From: Chloromonas sp. AAM2
Taxonomy: Eukaryota > Chlorophyta > Chlorophyceae > Chlamydomonadales > Chlamydomonadaceae
Reading direction: 5' to 3'
DNA: 18,835 bases
Assembly (NCBI GenBank): GCA_004335635.1
Contig: QAXH01001402.1
Span: 1-18,835, forward strand
Shown here: in pieces, positions 1 through 9,670 of the stretch
Position numbering within the stretch: the first letter of the stretch is position 1
How the letters are laid out: every line of letters starts with the position of its first letter
Translations under genes and position numbers: made by a program
Notes under the pieces: model-generated
Told to the model about the DNA's origin: nothing
Database searches by the model: none
The model's input: the letters and a program-made list of their open reading frames with translations, nothing else

Positions 1-243
1 TAGGCTTTCAGTGCCTCAGTGTTCTGATGCTTCCTGAGCTTTTTACGGCCGTGTTCGGCTGGAACCACTCTGTAAGCTCGTCATCATCATCGACCCGGTG
101 ACCCGTATCAGCAGCCCCGGCGACCCTTGCATCGGTCTCACGGGTTTTCTGGTGCCAATGCGAGCTAAATCGCCACTTTCTAGCTTTTTCTTCTGCGCCA
201 AAACACTGCACGGGGTTGAGAAAGCAAGAGTTGCTGGTGCCAT
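1..243 (-). CDS. Candidate first exon of an unidentified gene running off the left edge
   Basis: Weak candidate. Reading leftward from an ATG at 243, the frame gives a short N-terminus beginning MAPATLAFSTPCSVLAQ, rich in Ala, Ser and Thr and then basic (QKKK), as in an algal organelle-targeting peptide. A plausible donor, GTGAGACC, at 141-134 would close a 102-nt exon (142-243, 34 codons, phase 0). An alternative frame from an ATG at 211 stays open to a stop at 8-10 and contains an acidic DDDDE run; its codons also look coding, so the two readings compete. No domain is recognised. If real, the rest of the gene lies left of the window. Confidence 0.22.
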
Positions 244-972
244 ATTGAGCTCATTCTCCTTGGCTGGTCGGTTGGGTGCTCCAGGACAGGAGGCAGTCCT
301 GGTTGTGTTGCTGAAGCCTGTGGCTCGGGCCTGCGTGTGGTGTGTTGTCTGTGTCCCTGTCTGTCTGTGCCCTGTGTGTTGGTGCTTTGCTGCCGCCTGA
401 CTGCCTCTGGTTGTTAGCCTGGGGTCTGGAGGCATTGTGGTTGGGTCGTTTGCCTTGCCTGTTGACTCTGTGTTCCTCGAGGTTACCTGGTGACCGTGGT
501 TGTATCTTGTGGACTCTCACTTGCTATCAGAGCTCTGTTTCATCAGGTCAGTCTATGCGTCCAAAACGAAAGCGCTAATATCTACAGCGCTTATAGCTGA
601 CATGGATGCCTTTTCCAACCCCAGCTGATCTTTAAGTTGGCCGAGCCTTACGTATGGCAAACTATGACGCAAGCACTGTAAGGATCCCAAGCCCCACCAC
701 TGCACACCCTTACAAGCCAGGCAGGGCAACGAGAGGAGAGAGACAGAGAGAGAGGGTGAGGGAGAGAGGGAGGGAGAGAGAGAGAGAGTAGTCACCCATG
801 CCCGTTCCAGCAACTCTCCCTCCCTCTCCCTCCCTCTCCCTCCCTCTCTTTCTTTGTCTCCCTCGCTCTCCGTCTCTGCCCCTCTGTCCCCTCCCTCTGT
901 GTCCCCCTTCCCCTCCTTTTCCCCTACTTGAACACCTCTTGATATAGCCATTGTGGATTCGCAACCGTACCC
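244..972. other. Gene-poor interval left of the methyltransferase gene
   Basis: No supportable gene. The left half (about 290-500) is GT/CT-rich, with loosely repeated CTGTGTGT/CTGTCTGT words. The right half holds the purine/pyrimidine inverted tract (731-925), described separately. Open frames across 553-964 are translations of that simple repeat and are not taken as genes. Confidence 0.5.
731..925. repeat. GA-rich tract followed by CT-rich tract (imperfect inverted repeat)
   Basis: Positions 731-788 are almost purely purine on the plus strand (GAGA/GGGAGA units, interrupted only by C744 and T757). Positions 814-925 are almost purely pyrimidine. The pyrimidine arm starts with three exact copies of the 10-mer CTCTCCCTCC (814-843) and decays into CTCT, TCCC and TTTC words. 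The arms are separated by about 25 bp of unique sequence and are complementary over many registers, so the strand could fold into a long hairpin, or the homopurine stretches could form triplex DNA. Confidence 0.8.
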
Positions 973-977
973 TTACA
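973..977 (-). promoter_or_regulatory. TGTAA polyadenylation motif of the methyltransferase gene
   Basis: On the minus strand this reads TGTAA, the usual polyadenylation signal of chlamydomonadalean algae. It lies about 95 nt past the methyltransferase stop codon and is the first such motif downstream of it. The assignment rests on position and motif only. Confidence 0.45.
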
Positions 978-1070
978 CCTCTTATCGTTATGTCTCTCTC
1001 TGTACAGCATATACAATTGTATGGTACGAGCAGCGTGATAGTTGTACATCTAACCAGGCAAGTGAGGGCT

Positions 1071-3888
1071 CTACACGCGAGCTGCAGTTATCATGCCCTC
1101 TACCACCGAAGTCTCTCGCATGAAAAAGCCATACGAGCGGCAGTAGTGGCCAGGCGCCACTTCAGGCAGGAGTTGCCTCAGGTCAGGCGCCACCTGGGTA
1201 GCCAACCAGCCACACTCGAGCAGCAGGCCTTGACTCTCCGGGGCCGTGCCAGCGCTGCCTGCAAACAGGGCACACAGATGCACACTGTGAGGACGTGCTT
1301 CATGCTTGCAGTAGGCCTTGCCCACACGGGGACTGGTGTACCCTGGGGCTGTGGGCATAGTGTGCATTGAGCGTGCCTGCCAAGGCTGATTTGGCGGCCT
1401 GCATGCCATGTGGCCCATGCACTTCCTGCCTCATGAGCTGCTGGTTCCAAAGAACCAGTAACTGTTCACCGGCAACCACGTTGCATGGTAACAAAACGCT
1501 GAGGTGTGACAACAGCTCAAACCTTGCTGCGTTTGGGTGACATGACTGGGTGGATGGCATTTGAAGTGAATGGACATATCTTACAGAGACGAACATTGGT
1601 AGACTGGTGTGTGACTGGTGTGTGGCGGGTGTACAGCGTCAGTTTGTAACAGCTTGACACGCACCTTTGACCAAGTCCTCAATGCTGTTGTGAAACCACA
1701 GCTCACTGAGGATGCTGCTGCGGCCTGCCTCACGCGCGGCCCTGGCACCTGCCCTGACAGCCTCCATGGCCTCCTGCGGAACGGGGGTCCAGCGCAAGAT
1801 GCAGCAACGCCTTGTCGCCTTCTCTTGCTCATCATTGGTTGAGACGGTAACCAAGACGGCTGACTCCTGCGTGGCTTGCTAGCATATGCGCTCGGTGTAT
1901 GTTGGCTCCCCTGATGTAATCTCTTTCCATCTACACCCTATGTTATTGGTGAGAATCAACAACATCAAGAGAGACACAAAGACTCAGCGTGTGCAGAGGT
2001 GAGCCGTACGTCCTGGATCGGCAGCTGTTGTAGACCGCTGTGTCCAGTCATCTCATACCACAAAGGGGTTGCGGCAACGTCTGCAGGTGGCCGACATAGG
2101 CATGTGCTTGCGTCCCTCGCTCACACGCGACAGATCCCCACCTACCTTGCTCAACGTGCTCATTATTGCCACACTTCCCTGAGGTGACAGGTGTGACATG
2201 TCTGCCAGCAGTGCCCTCAGAGTGGCCAGGTCCAGATACATCACGAGACCCTGGGAAAGCAGGCAGATCGGACAAGAACGCGGAAACTGACTAGCACACC
2301 CGTAGATCGTTTGCTGTGTAGCTTATCATCTGACGGCGGTGATCATGATCAAGCCTAGGCAAAACATGATTGCACGTGCAGATTACCTAGCTACATGGCG
2401 TCCACAGCCTGGCATGCGAGTATATGCGTGAATGTGTAGATCTCACTTACCACTGTCAGGCGACAACAACACTGACATCAGACGAGCTGCTTTAAAACTA
2501 ATTGCGATAAAATGTACGCCAGTGTTGTCTTTAGCTTGCACAGCCTTACCTCCGCCATGAGTGGTAATGAGTGGTCTGCCTTGAGTGCTGGGTAGTATCA
2601 TAGGCTTCTTCCGTCTATGTTCTAACAAACACCCGCACACTAACCACCATCCGCACATCGATCAACATCTACAACATTTGCTGTTGCCTCGTCGTGCATT
2701 CTGCTTGCCTTGTCACAACGCCCGTTGTCTGTGCTTGTGCAGCCCCACCTCTGCCACCCACACTGTGGGCAGTGCCGGGTTGAACCCGTTGTCCAGGAGC
2801 GCATGCCTCAGGCCCGAGCCGTCCTGGCCTTCAGCCTTGAAGGTGCAGGGCAGCATGTGCAGAGCATTGCACAGGAGGGGAAACGCAACACCAGAAGGAG
2901 CATCCGCTCCCCTTGACTCCACAGCGGCACTAACCTCATCCTTGCCCTGTAGAAACGTACAGTCGTCAGAAAGCTTGTTAAGCCAAAGCAGAATGTTGCT
3001 GTGCTGCAGCTATTGGGCGGGGAGCAGAACGTCAACACATCATACGGTATACCATTAGATCCTGACTGATCATTTTTCGTTGTCCTTGCCTGTTCCTTTG
3101 TCACTTCCGCTCCCGCCTCCCTGATGAGCCTGGCCTTGAGCGCAACCATGTCCTGCATGTCCACCTCCCACCACGACACGCCAGCGCACAGGCCGGACAG
3201 ACGCCAGGGCCGAGTGTCCATGCCAGCACCCAGACTCACAACCTGAATGGCACGCACGTCATTTCAAAGCACGCATCAACACGCTATCCTGAATCAGACA
3301 GTGCATGTGGTAAGGCAGAGATGCGCGTCATCAACGTGAAAGACCCATTGCGTACCTGAACTGATGAGGGTTGGCTTGTACGCAGCGCTTGTACCGCATT
3401 AACGATAGCTCTGTCCAAAATGAAAGCGCGCGCAGCGATGCCGTTGTGACCTTGCTGTTCCGCCAAAGCACTGTTCTCCGCAATTGTTGGCTCCAACACT
3501 GCTGCAGCCCTGGCGAGCGCATTGCTGCCTGCGACGACATACAATCAAAATCAGTCTCTGCCTGCCACCACAACGTTCAGAGGGAAAACCCTTACATGCG
3601 TCGAAAATTACAGGCGCGCTACATTGCATAAGGCGGCCGGATCCATGTAAACAGGCTGGTCATCAGCGCACCTGCCAAGAGCTTCGCAAGAGGGTCGTCG
3701 AACAGTGCTGGCCGTCCTACGGCGCTCACGTCCAGAGCGCGCATAGCGCAGACGAGCCGTGCAGTCCGCTGGACCTCCGTCAGATCGTCATCCTCGGCGA
3801 AGTTCGAGAGCTTGTCCCATTCTTGCAGCATCCTTTCCACTTCATTTGGCGTGGGCGATGCTGCCATGTCGCGTGGTGCGAATTCCAT
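1071..3888 (-). CDS. SAM-dependent O-methyltransferase, leucine carboxyl methyltransferase-like (TIGR00027/PF04072 family)
   Basis: Seven exons on the minus strand: 3672-3888, 3356-3528, 3090-3242, 2749-2946, 2146-2250, 1665-1773 and 1071-1228. They join in phase to a 370-residue protein. The family transfers methyl from S-adenosylmethionine to carboxyl or hydroxyl groups; the substrate is unknown here. Visible hallmarks are the N-terminal segment ALFDDPLAKLLAG (about 62-74), the SAM-binding motif I VVSLGAGMDTRPWRL (131-145), an acidic strand WWEVDMQDM, and VWVAEGLVMYL (243-253), the typical AEGLLMYL family motif. The C-terminus is CRSYGFFMRE. Length fits the family (roughly 280-370). The ATG at 3888 is the first after an in-frame stop; the methionine at 3867 is an alternative. 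There is no obvious targeting peptide. Intron 3 appears to use a GC donor (CAG|GCAAGG); a GTGACA donor 15 nt earlier would also keep frame. It resembles TIGR00027 more than the PP2A methyltransferase LCMT1 (LGAGMDT followed by RPWRL). The family call is strong; exon ends are inferred. Confidence 0.88.
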
Positions 3889-4714
3889 ACAGGACGGTCA
3901 AGTTATAGTTGTGCGCGAATTTTGAACTTTTTTTTTGGCAGCAGCGACGCTTGCGAACGAACAGGAAATGACCGCCAGGGTGACAACCTCCACGTAACCT
4001 GACTAAACCATTGACTAAACTCCCCAAGACAGCCTTTCACTCAATGATGGCCATCACGCATTCACATCAACCCGGCCGCAACCGGCAGAGAGATCCTTCT
4101 TTGAGCAATGCGCAGTGCCCTTTGTGATTGCACCACTGGCATGGCACGCTGTAGCCCGCAGTGCCCTGTCAAAACACTCATGTCGTCCTGACCACCACCG
4201 ATGCAACAATGCAACAACAAGAGGGTTTGAAATCACCTTTGGTGTGCTGCATGCTATGCCTGAGGAAAACAGTTCTGTTGGATTGCAGCCCTAGAGAGAC
4301 CCTAGAGAGGGTTTGCAGCCCTAGAGACTATCATGTGGCTCAGCCTTGCCTTCTTCGCACATGGAACAGCGGGCATTTGCTTCCCACACCAGCTTACAGA
4401 CTGAGCTTGCGCCGAAACAGCAGGTGCATCTACGAAGGAGGTCGTTGTATGGTAGGTGAAAATGCCCTGCAGGGCCGGGCCCTTGGCGCGGGGGCATTTG
4501 CGTCGTGAATGTACTCTGGTGAAATGTCAGGCTGCTCAAGTGGCAGAGGCAGTGACTGCTCCTCCAACTTCTGAAGCTCCCCCTCTCGTGGCTGTATGGC
4601 GACTGGCAATACCGGGACATGGGTTTGGGTCAACCTTTCTGGAACAATGTCCTTGACAAACACACAATGAAGGACTCAATGACACAGGACTCATCATGTT
4701 ACAAGGAGGGAGTG

Positions 4715-4791
4715 ACACTGTCGCAGACAGTGTTTGACACTGTCAGAGCCTGTCGCAGACAGTGTTTGACACTGTCGTTTGTCGTTTGACA
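4715..4791. repeat. Direct repeat with internal hairpin (ACACTGTC-GCA-GACAGTGT)
   Basis: A 27-bp unit at 4718-4744 recurs without mismatch at 4750-4776, a period of 32 bp. The first copy lies inside a perfect inverted repeat: ACACTGTC (4715-4722), a GCA loop, then GACAGTGT (4726-4733). The second copy keeps only the inner CTGTC/GACAG part of the stem. GTCGTTT words follow (4774-4787), then another TTTGACAC. The GACACTGTC word occurs repeatedly. Function unknown. Confidence 0.85.
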
Positions 4792-5302
4792 CCGCCAATA
4801 ATCTGCATGCATCACCATGCACTTGCAGAGAAGGTACCGGCACGGCGTCAAGGAGTAGGGCTGCAAGACTGGAGGATTTCCCAGCTCCCATGACAATCGA
4901 TTGACTTGATATGTCACTGTTTTATATGCCAGTTCCACTTCGGGTGATCGCCTCAGCGTGACATGTCCTTAAATGGGCCATGAAGTAACGTCATATGGCA
5001 AAAAATGCCGCCTAAATGACTGGACTTCGCTATCAACAGTTGACATTGTGAGGGTTGCCATTGCACTAGCTCTGACGCTGACCTTGACCCTGACAATATT
5101 TTAAACCATGCCATTTTTATGGCTAACGGGATGCCGGGTGATGGCCACAAGGGCCTCACCTCCCCTTGCTGACACGGTCAGATTTCCCTTTACTAGGAGA
5201 AATTTTCACAAGTTGTGCAAGTACTTGATAGCGCAAGTAGCTGATTTGCGTTGGACGTGCTACATGGTGTGCATTCCCTCCTTGTAAGTTCTGTTGAATC
5301 TA

Positions 5303-5335
5303 GATCGACAAATGGAGCCTCGATCGACAAATGGA
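5303..5335. repeat. Short direct repeat, 14-bp word at 19-bp period
   Basis: GATCGACAAATGGA occurs at 5303-5316 and again at 5322-5335. It lies in intergenic DNA just downstream of the mARC stop and is probably replication slippage. Confidence 0.8.
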
Positions 5336-5508
5336 AAAGCAGGAATTTCGGGACAGCAGGTGTGTCAATCAAGGAAGTCCTTGTATAAATGGCGGCCAGT
5401 CCACTGAAGCGGACCAGCATGTTTTTGGACCTCCATTTTTGTACATGCTGTTTGGATCAGCTTTCAGCACAAACTTTTGCCCAAGTACAAAGGCGCATGC
5501 AGCATCGT

Positions 5509-8500
5509 CTACCAGCTTTTCTGCGTCCCCGTGAACTCGACAGTATCACCCACTGAAAGAACACGTCCGGCAGCCTGCAGCGCAAACACTTCAAGTTAGA
5601 GTGGACGACATGTGACACTCACAAGTGCACTAACAAACTCCAGCCATGAAGACGCATGCTCGTGTAGTACGCCTTGACTTGCTCGCCTGCCTATCAAACT
5701 GAGGGGAAAACACTTGCTGAGCTGTAAGCAACGACGAAAGTGGACTAGATTGCCAAGTCCATTGACTCAACTCATGGTAACAACGGACACAGACACCTCT
5801 AGTATGTTCCTCAAATGACATGCACAGCAGCTTCACCACGCTACATCTAGTTGCCAGACCCAACACCTGTTAGCCGCAGGCATACAACGAGTTGCGTGCG
5901 TAGTGCCCAGCAGCCTGCCAAGAACTCACAGAGTGCTGCATGTGGCACATGTGGCCTACCTGGGGCGCGGGCACCAGGTTCCAACCGAAGTGTACGGCAT
6001 GCTTCCAGCTCTTAATCGTCCAGGACAGATGGGATCCCTTCCTGCACCACACCGACAAGGTCGCACGTTCCAGATCTGACAACGCGTTACTTGACCACTC
6101 AGGGGTCAGTGAGTTAGCTATGAAACGTTAACTTAGGCAACTCGATAGTTTGGCTGTTCTAGCTATAAGTGTAGTCACACACAGGAGTGGTTCACAAAGG
6201 AATCTACGATTAAAAGATCAATTCAGCTGAAGTGACAGTAGATCAGATCAGTGGGTCGCAATCCACACTTGGCAGGGACTCATGGCTCAGGTAGTTTCTG
6301 CACCAACAGTCTTGGCCCCAATGCGCACCTGAATGTGGACAGGATGTCCAGTGGCTCTCCCTCAGACTCTACAGCTGTCAGCGGGTTGATGGTGGGCACC
6401 TTGCACCTGCACAGCAGCAGGACAGCGCAGGAGAAGGTTGCGCATACAGCAGAAAAACAAGCTAGCAGGTTCACCTCGTACTCCAAACATACTCAAATGT
6501 GCAGTCACGATGTACATTCCTTGTGTGGATTTGTTACCGGGCATTGCCCCATTTGCATAGTAGAGAGCAGCAGGCTGAACGCAAAAGCCGTCAGCCAACT
6601 GAAAACCGTACCTTCCAAAGTCACCAAGTCAGATAGTGGCAGGTTGAATTCATCTGACAACTAACAAATACACTCGCACTGAGCCGTCCCATGCCACATT
6701 TGCAATGGTTTCAACTACGTTGGTCTTTACCCTGCACTGCCAACATGCTTATTGTGGCCTGGTAAACCACCAAAAGCACGCAGTAATATTCCCAGCCCAA
6801 GCTTACACGGCTTCACAACTGGCCTTGTTCCTATCCAAACCCATATTGTTCCCAGCCCGGCCCATGCTGTAACAGTCCAGGATAAAACCTGACTGTTACA
6901 GACCCAATAATATTAATCGACTTTCCTGGAGGCGGTTGCATCAATTACCGGTGCAATGCATATCTTCTCGCACCTGGCACATGGCTTGACGGATGTAAAC
7001 TCCACTGGGCCCGTCTCCCCCGGCTGCACCCCCGCCGCCGCCTCCACACGCAGCGTGCGCCACTTGTCCTCCGCCCAGGGCTCCAATCCCCTTACCACCA
7101 AGTTAGGCCGGAAGCGGGTCATGGTAAGCGGGAGCTCAATGTCAGATTGGCCCGATGCAACAGACTCGGCCAGGCGTGTGTTGATGTCTGTCAAGGATGC
7201 CTCGTTAGCCAGCAGCAGCGGGAAGCCGTCAGTGAGGCTTGTCTCGTAGCCCTGGGCAAACTCGGCATCTGTCAGGCGATTGAGGGCGCCATTAGCGGCA
7301 GCCGGATCAATCTGACCTGCCATGCGCGTCCCCACATACCTGCAGTCATGCATGATGCCATCTTCTGTTCGACTTGCGGGGACGGTACAGATGCACAAAC
7401 ACACACAGAGCCGGTTCCCCACAGGGTGTGATCAACAGGGTACAGGGTGTGACCTTGTTTGATCGGCTCTGGCATAACATGAGCGCATCACAATGTTAAA
7501 GCTGGCATTAGCCCTGGTGATAATGAGGGACAGTATGTTTTGCCAGTTTGCATCACTCATGACACGGTGGACACCGAATGCACGCAGCCGTCCTTCCGTG
7601 CAACATGCTTGTATCATAGCCGCTGAAAAAACATCGAACATGGACACAGTAGGGATGTGCATGTTCGTCTTGAATTATTGTTCTCCAATCTGCCAGTAAC
7701 ATAATGTGCCGCGAGGTGTACAGGTGGGACGTATTGGGACATAATGGCTTGGCTGCCTCCCCAAGGAGGCGGGCGGCCAGTAACACAATGTAGGTCACAG
7801 AGCAGCCCGAGGTGCATAACTAGGCAGATATATGTCCGCACCTGACAAGCCTGCACGGTTTGCCCAGGCACTTTGTGAACCATTCTGCTGCTGTGTCCCC
7901 TGCATCCATGGCCTGGCCGGTCCACTCCCACACCTTCACCAGCCTGCATCACAGACCACAGTCCCAAACAAACCACGATCTAGCCCAGGGAACAGCATTT
8001 GAAAATGTGAAGGGTCTGATAATGGTGCAGTCATGCCTCCAATGCCTGTTGACATGGCACTGGGGCAGCACACAAGTATATTGAAGTCTTCTGATGTTGT
8101 AAGCAGAACTGATGATGATTGACAGTGCTTTGAGAGCAGTAAATCCATGCCATGGATTCAGAGGTTGAAGGAAGCCAATTCTGATGAAAAAGCCATGACT
8201 TGATCAGAAATGAACTTGTTCAGGCACACACTTGGGCGGCAATCAAGCCCCCATCACGTGTCGCACACCTGAGCTGTGATACATCCAAGGATAGCGGAAT
8301 GCGAAGTGGCTCAGGCATGCCGGGTGCATTGATGGTTATGCAGCTGTCAGCGGCCAGGGGTGCGGTGGGGTTGTTGAGCACCTCAGCAGGCAACTCTGGA
8401 ACTACCTGCAACACAGGAAAAAAATGTTTGCCAGTTCTGAGACAATTTTGTTATGTTTTTCGTTGCTGCATGCAGCAGGTGGAGGTGACGAAAAAATGGC

Positions 8501-8990
8501 GAGCACTGAACACCATGCACCAAGGACTTATGCGCATTGCAAAGTCTGTGGATGCCAAATTGGAACGAGAACGAGAATAGTTGCATGCAGTAAGCCTGTG
8601 GAGCGGCCCGTGCCCCATGCACTCTGCATCTCCATGTAATGTGGCATGCACTCTCTCAGGTTCTTCCTTCTTGCCATGTTGCCCATGCACTTACCAGAGA
8701 GAGCTTTGGGATCTCCCGCTGGGATATGAATTTGCCAGTGTCGGCGTTTACGATCATCCATTCCCTGTCGAAGCGCAGCCCTGCATGGTCAAAGCCAGTT
8801 ACGACACAAATGCAAGCAAACCTTGTACACGAACGGATGGTGCACAGCACATCCTGGTAACCCTACTGCAAGTTTACTGACCAGTTTTGGTCATCAGAGC
8901 AGATTGAAGGGCTACCGGTCGGGCGCCTTTGATGGGATGTGTGAACAGCCCGCAAATGGTGGCGATTGCACTGCTATCATTGTCGGCCAT
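5509..8990 (-). CDS. MOSC-domain amidoxime-reducing component (mARC/ARC-type molybdoenzyme)
   Basis: Eight exons: 8882-8990, 8695-8780, 8269-8405, 7842-7943, 6974-7339, 6329-6406, 5960-6008 and 5509-5574. They join in phase to 330 residues, the usual size. mARC proteins carry sulfurated/cysteine-ligated molybdenum cofactor and, with cytochrome b5 and its reductase, reduce N-hydroxylated compounds; the algal enzyme has also been linked to nitrite-dependent NO formation together with nitrate reductase. The MOSC_N beta-barrel opens with FTHPIKGARPV (16-26) and GLRFDREWMIV (37-47). The MOSC domain shows KPCRLVRYVGTR across the exon 4/5 join, DGFPLLLANEASL (182-194), RFRPNLVVRG (220-229), then PCARCKVPTINP, where Cys268 corresponds to the expected Mo-ligating cysteine, and VHFGWNLVP. 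It ends VLSVGDTVEFTG. The ATG at 8990 is the first in frame near the domain; the frame stays open upstream, so a longer N-terminus is possible. There is no transmembrane helix. The intron 6 acceptor (AAGAG|C) is weak; the other joins are well supported. Confidence 0.9.
6867..6901. repeat. Perfect 11-bp inverted repeat in mARC intron 5
   Basis: CTGTAACAGTC at 6867-6877 is the exact reverse complement of GACTGTTACAG at 6891-6901, with a 13-nt loop. An AGG/CCT extension is possible past a one-base bulge. It lies about 70-110 bp upstream of exon 5's 3' end in genomic coordinates, inside intron 5 (6407-6973). TTCCCAGCCC also occurs twice just to the left (about 6790 and 6849). Confidence 0.8.
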
Positions 8991-9393
8991 CGAGCTCCAA
9001 TCCGTGAGATTTGTGTACAATCTTGCGAAACAACTTGCGGAGTCAATCAACTCGTCAACAGAACAGTCTACACTGACAAGTGAGTCGGGTGATGCACAAA
9101 TCAGACTCGAATCTGAGTGCGCGCTGCATTACGTACTACTTGAAAACCGATCACGGCAACGCGACGGTTGTGTGAGTGTACCTATGAGACCTGCTTACCG
9201 ATGGTGAGACCTGCTTACGATGCCCATCTGCAGCGCTAATGAAATCCACCCACACGTCTCATGATTTGCCACGCCCATGACCCATATAGAATAGGCGTAC
9301 GAATGCTTTGTAATGGCCCTTCTTCCATTTCCTTGGGCCTCTCCAACAATGTTTACAGGTGTCTCACGCACTGCAGGTTTACACTTGTGTCTT
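8991..9393. other. Upstream region of the mARC gene; 3' flank of the ankyrin/RING gene
   Basis: No gene is called. The minus-strand frame of mARC exon 1 continues open upstream of its ATG to at least about 9100, so the true start could lie further right. A duplicated word TGAGACCTGCTTAC occurs at about 9185 and 9205, roughly 200 bp upstream of the mARC ATG; it may be slippage or a duplicated promoter element. No TATA box can be assigned. Confidence 0.4.
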
Positions 9394-9398
9394 TTACA
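9394..9398 (-). promoter_or_regulatory. TGTAA polyadenylation motif of the first ankyrin/RING gene
   Basis: This is the first minus-strand TGTAA after the ankyrin/RING stop codon, about 270 nt downstream. Two further TGTAA motifs follow at 9379-9383 and 9353-9357, giving a small cluster. Assignment is by motif and position only. Confidence 0.4.
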
Positions 9399-9670
9399 CG
9401 GTAGCTAGATTACGTTGTCAACACCAATCTACACCACGAAAAAGGCTCGAGCAGAGACCTGAAAGAGGCCCAAAAGCCCAAAGATGGACCTGAGTAAGGC
9501 CATGTGGAATCAAAAGCAAACTAAACACGCACGCTGTCACAGGAACTTGCCAACTTGTGCTCAGCCAGTGCTGCTGATGTCTATCACGACGATTTACCAT
9601 GTCCGTAATGCTATGTATGATGCATATTAGATACAAAGTTGCTGTGTTGGGCACATGACGCTGTCAACGA

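Larger units (their letters stand above)
3889..5508. other. Intergenic region between the methyltransferase start and the mARC stop
   Basis: It should contain the methyltransferase promoter (right next to 3889) and the 3' UTR of the mARC gene. I see no convincing coding exon on either strand: open frames are short, without recognisable motifs, and overlap each other. Contents that can be pointed to are a run of nine T at 3929-3937, a repeated GCAGCCCTAGAGA word around 4285-4327, the hairpin-bearing direct repeat at 4715-4791, a repeated 14-mer at 5303-5335, and a TGTAA motif (minus strand) at 4699-4703, which is far from the mARC stop. Confidence 0.5.

Noticed and set aside
553..964. Two minus-strand open frames with Arg/Glu/Gly and Ser/Leu/Pro runs
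   Set aside because: Translations of the GA/CT simple tract; composition reflects the repeat only.
951..1370. Plus-strand open frame of 139 codons
   Set aside because: Antisense to the last methyltransferase exon (CRSYGFFMRE C-terminus). No protein-like motif.
3484..4002. Plus-strand open frame of 172 codons
   Set aside because: Runs antisense to methyltransferase exons 1 and 2 and their intron, with no domain. The minus strand gives a clear family match.
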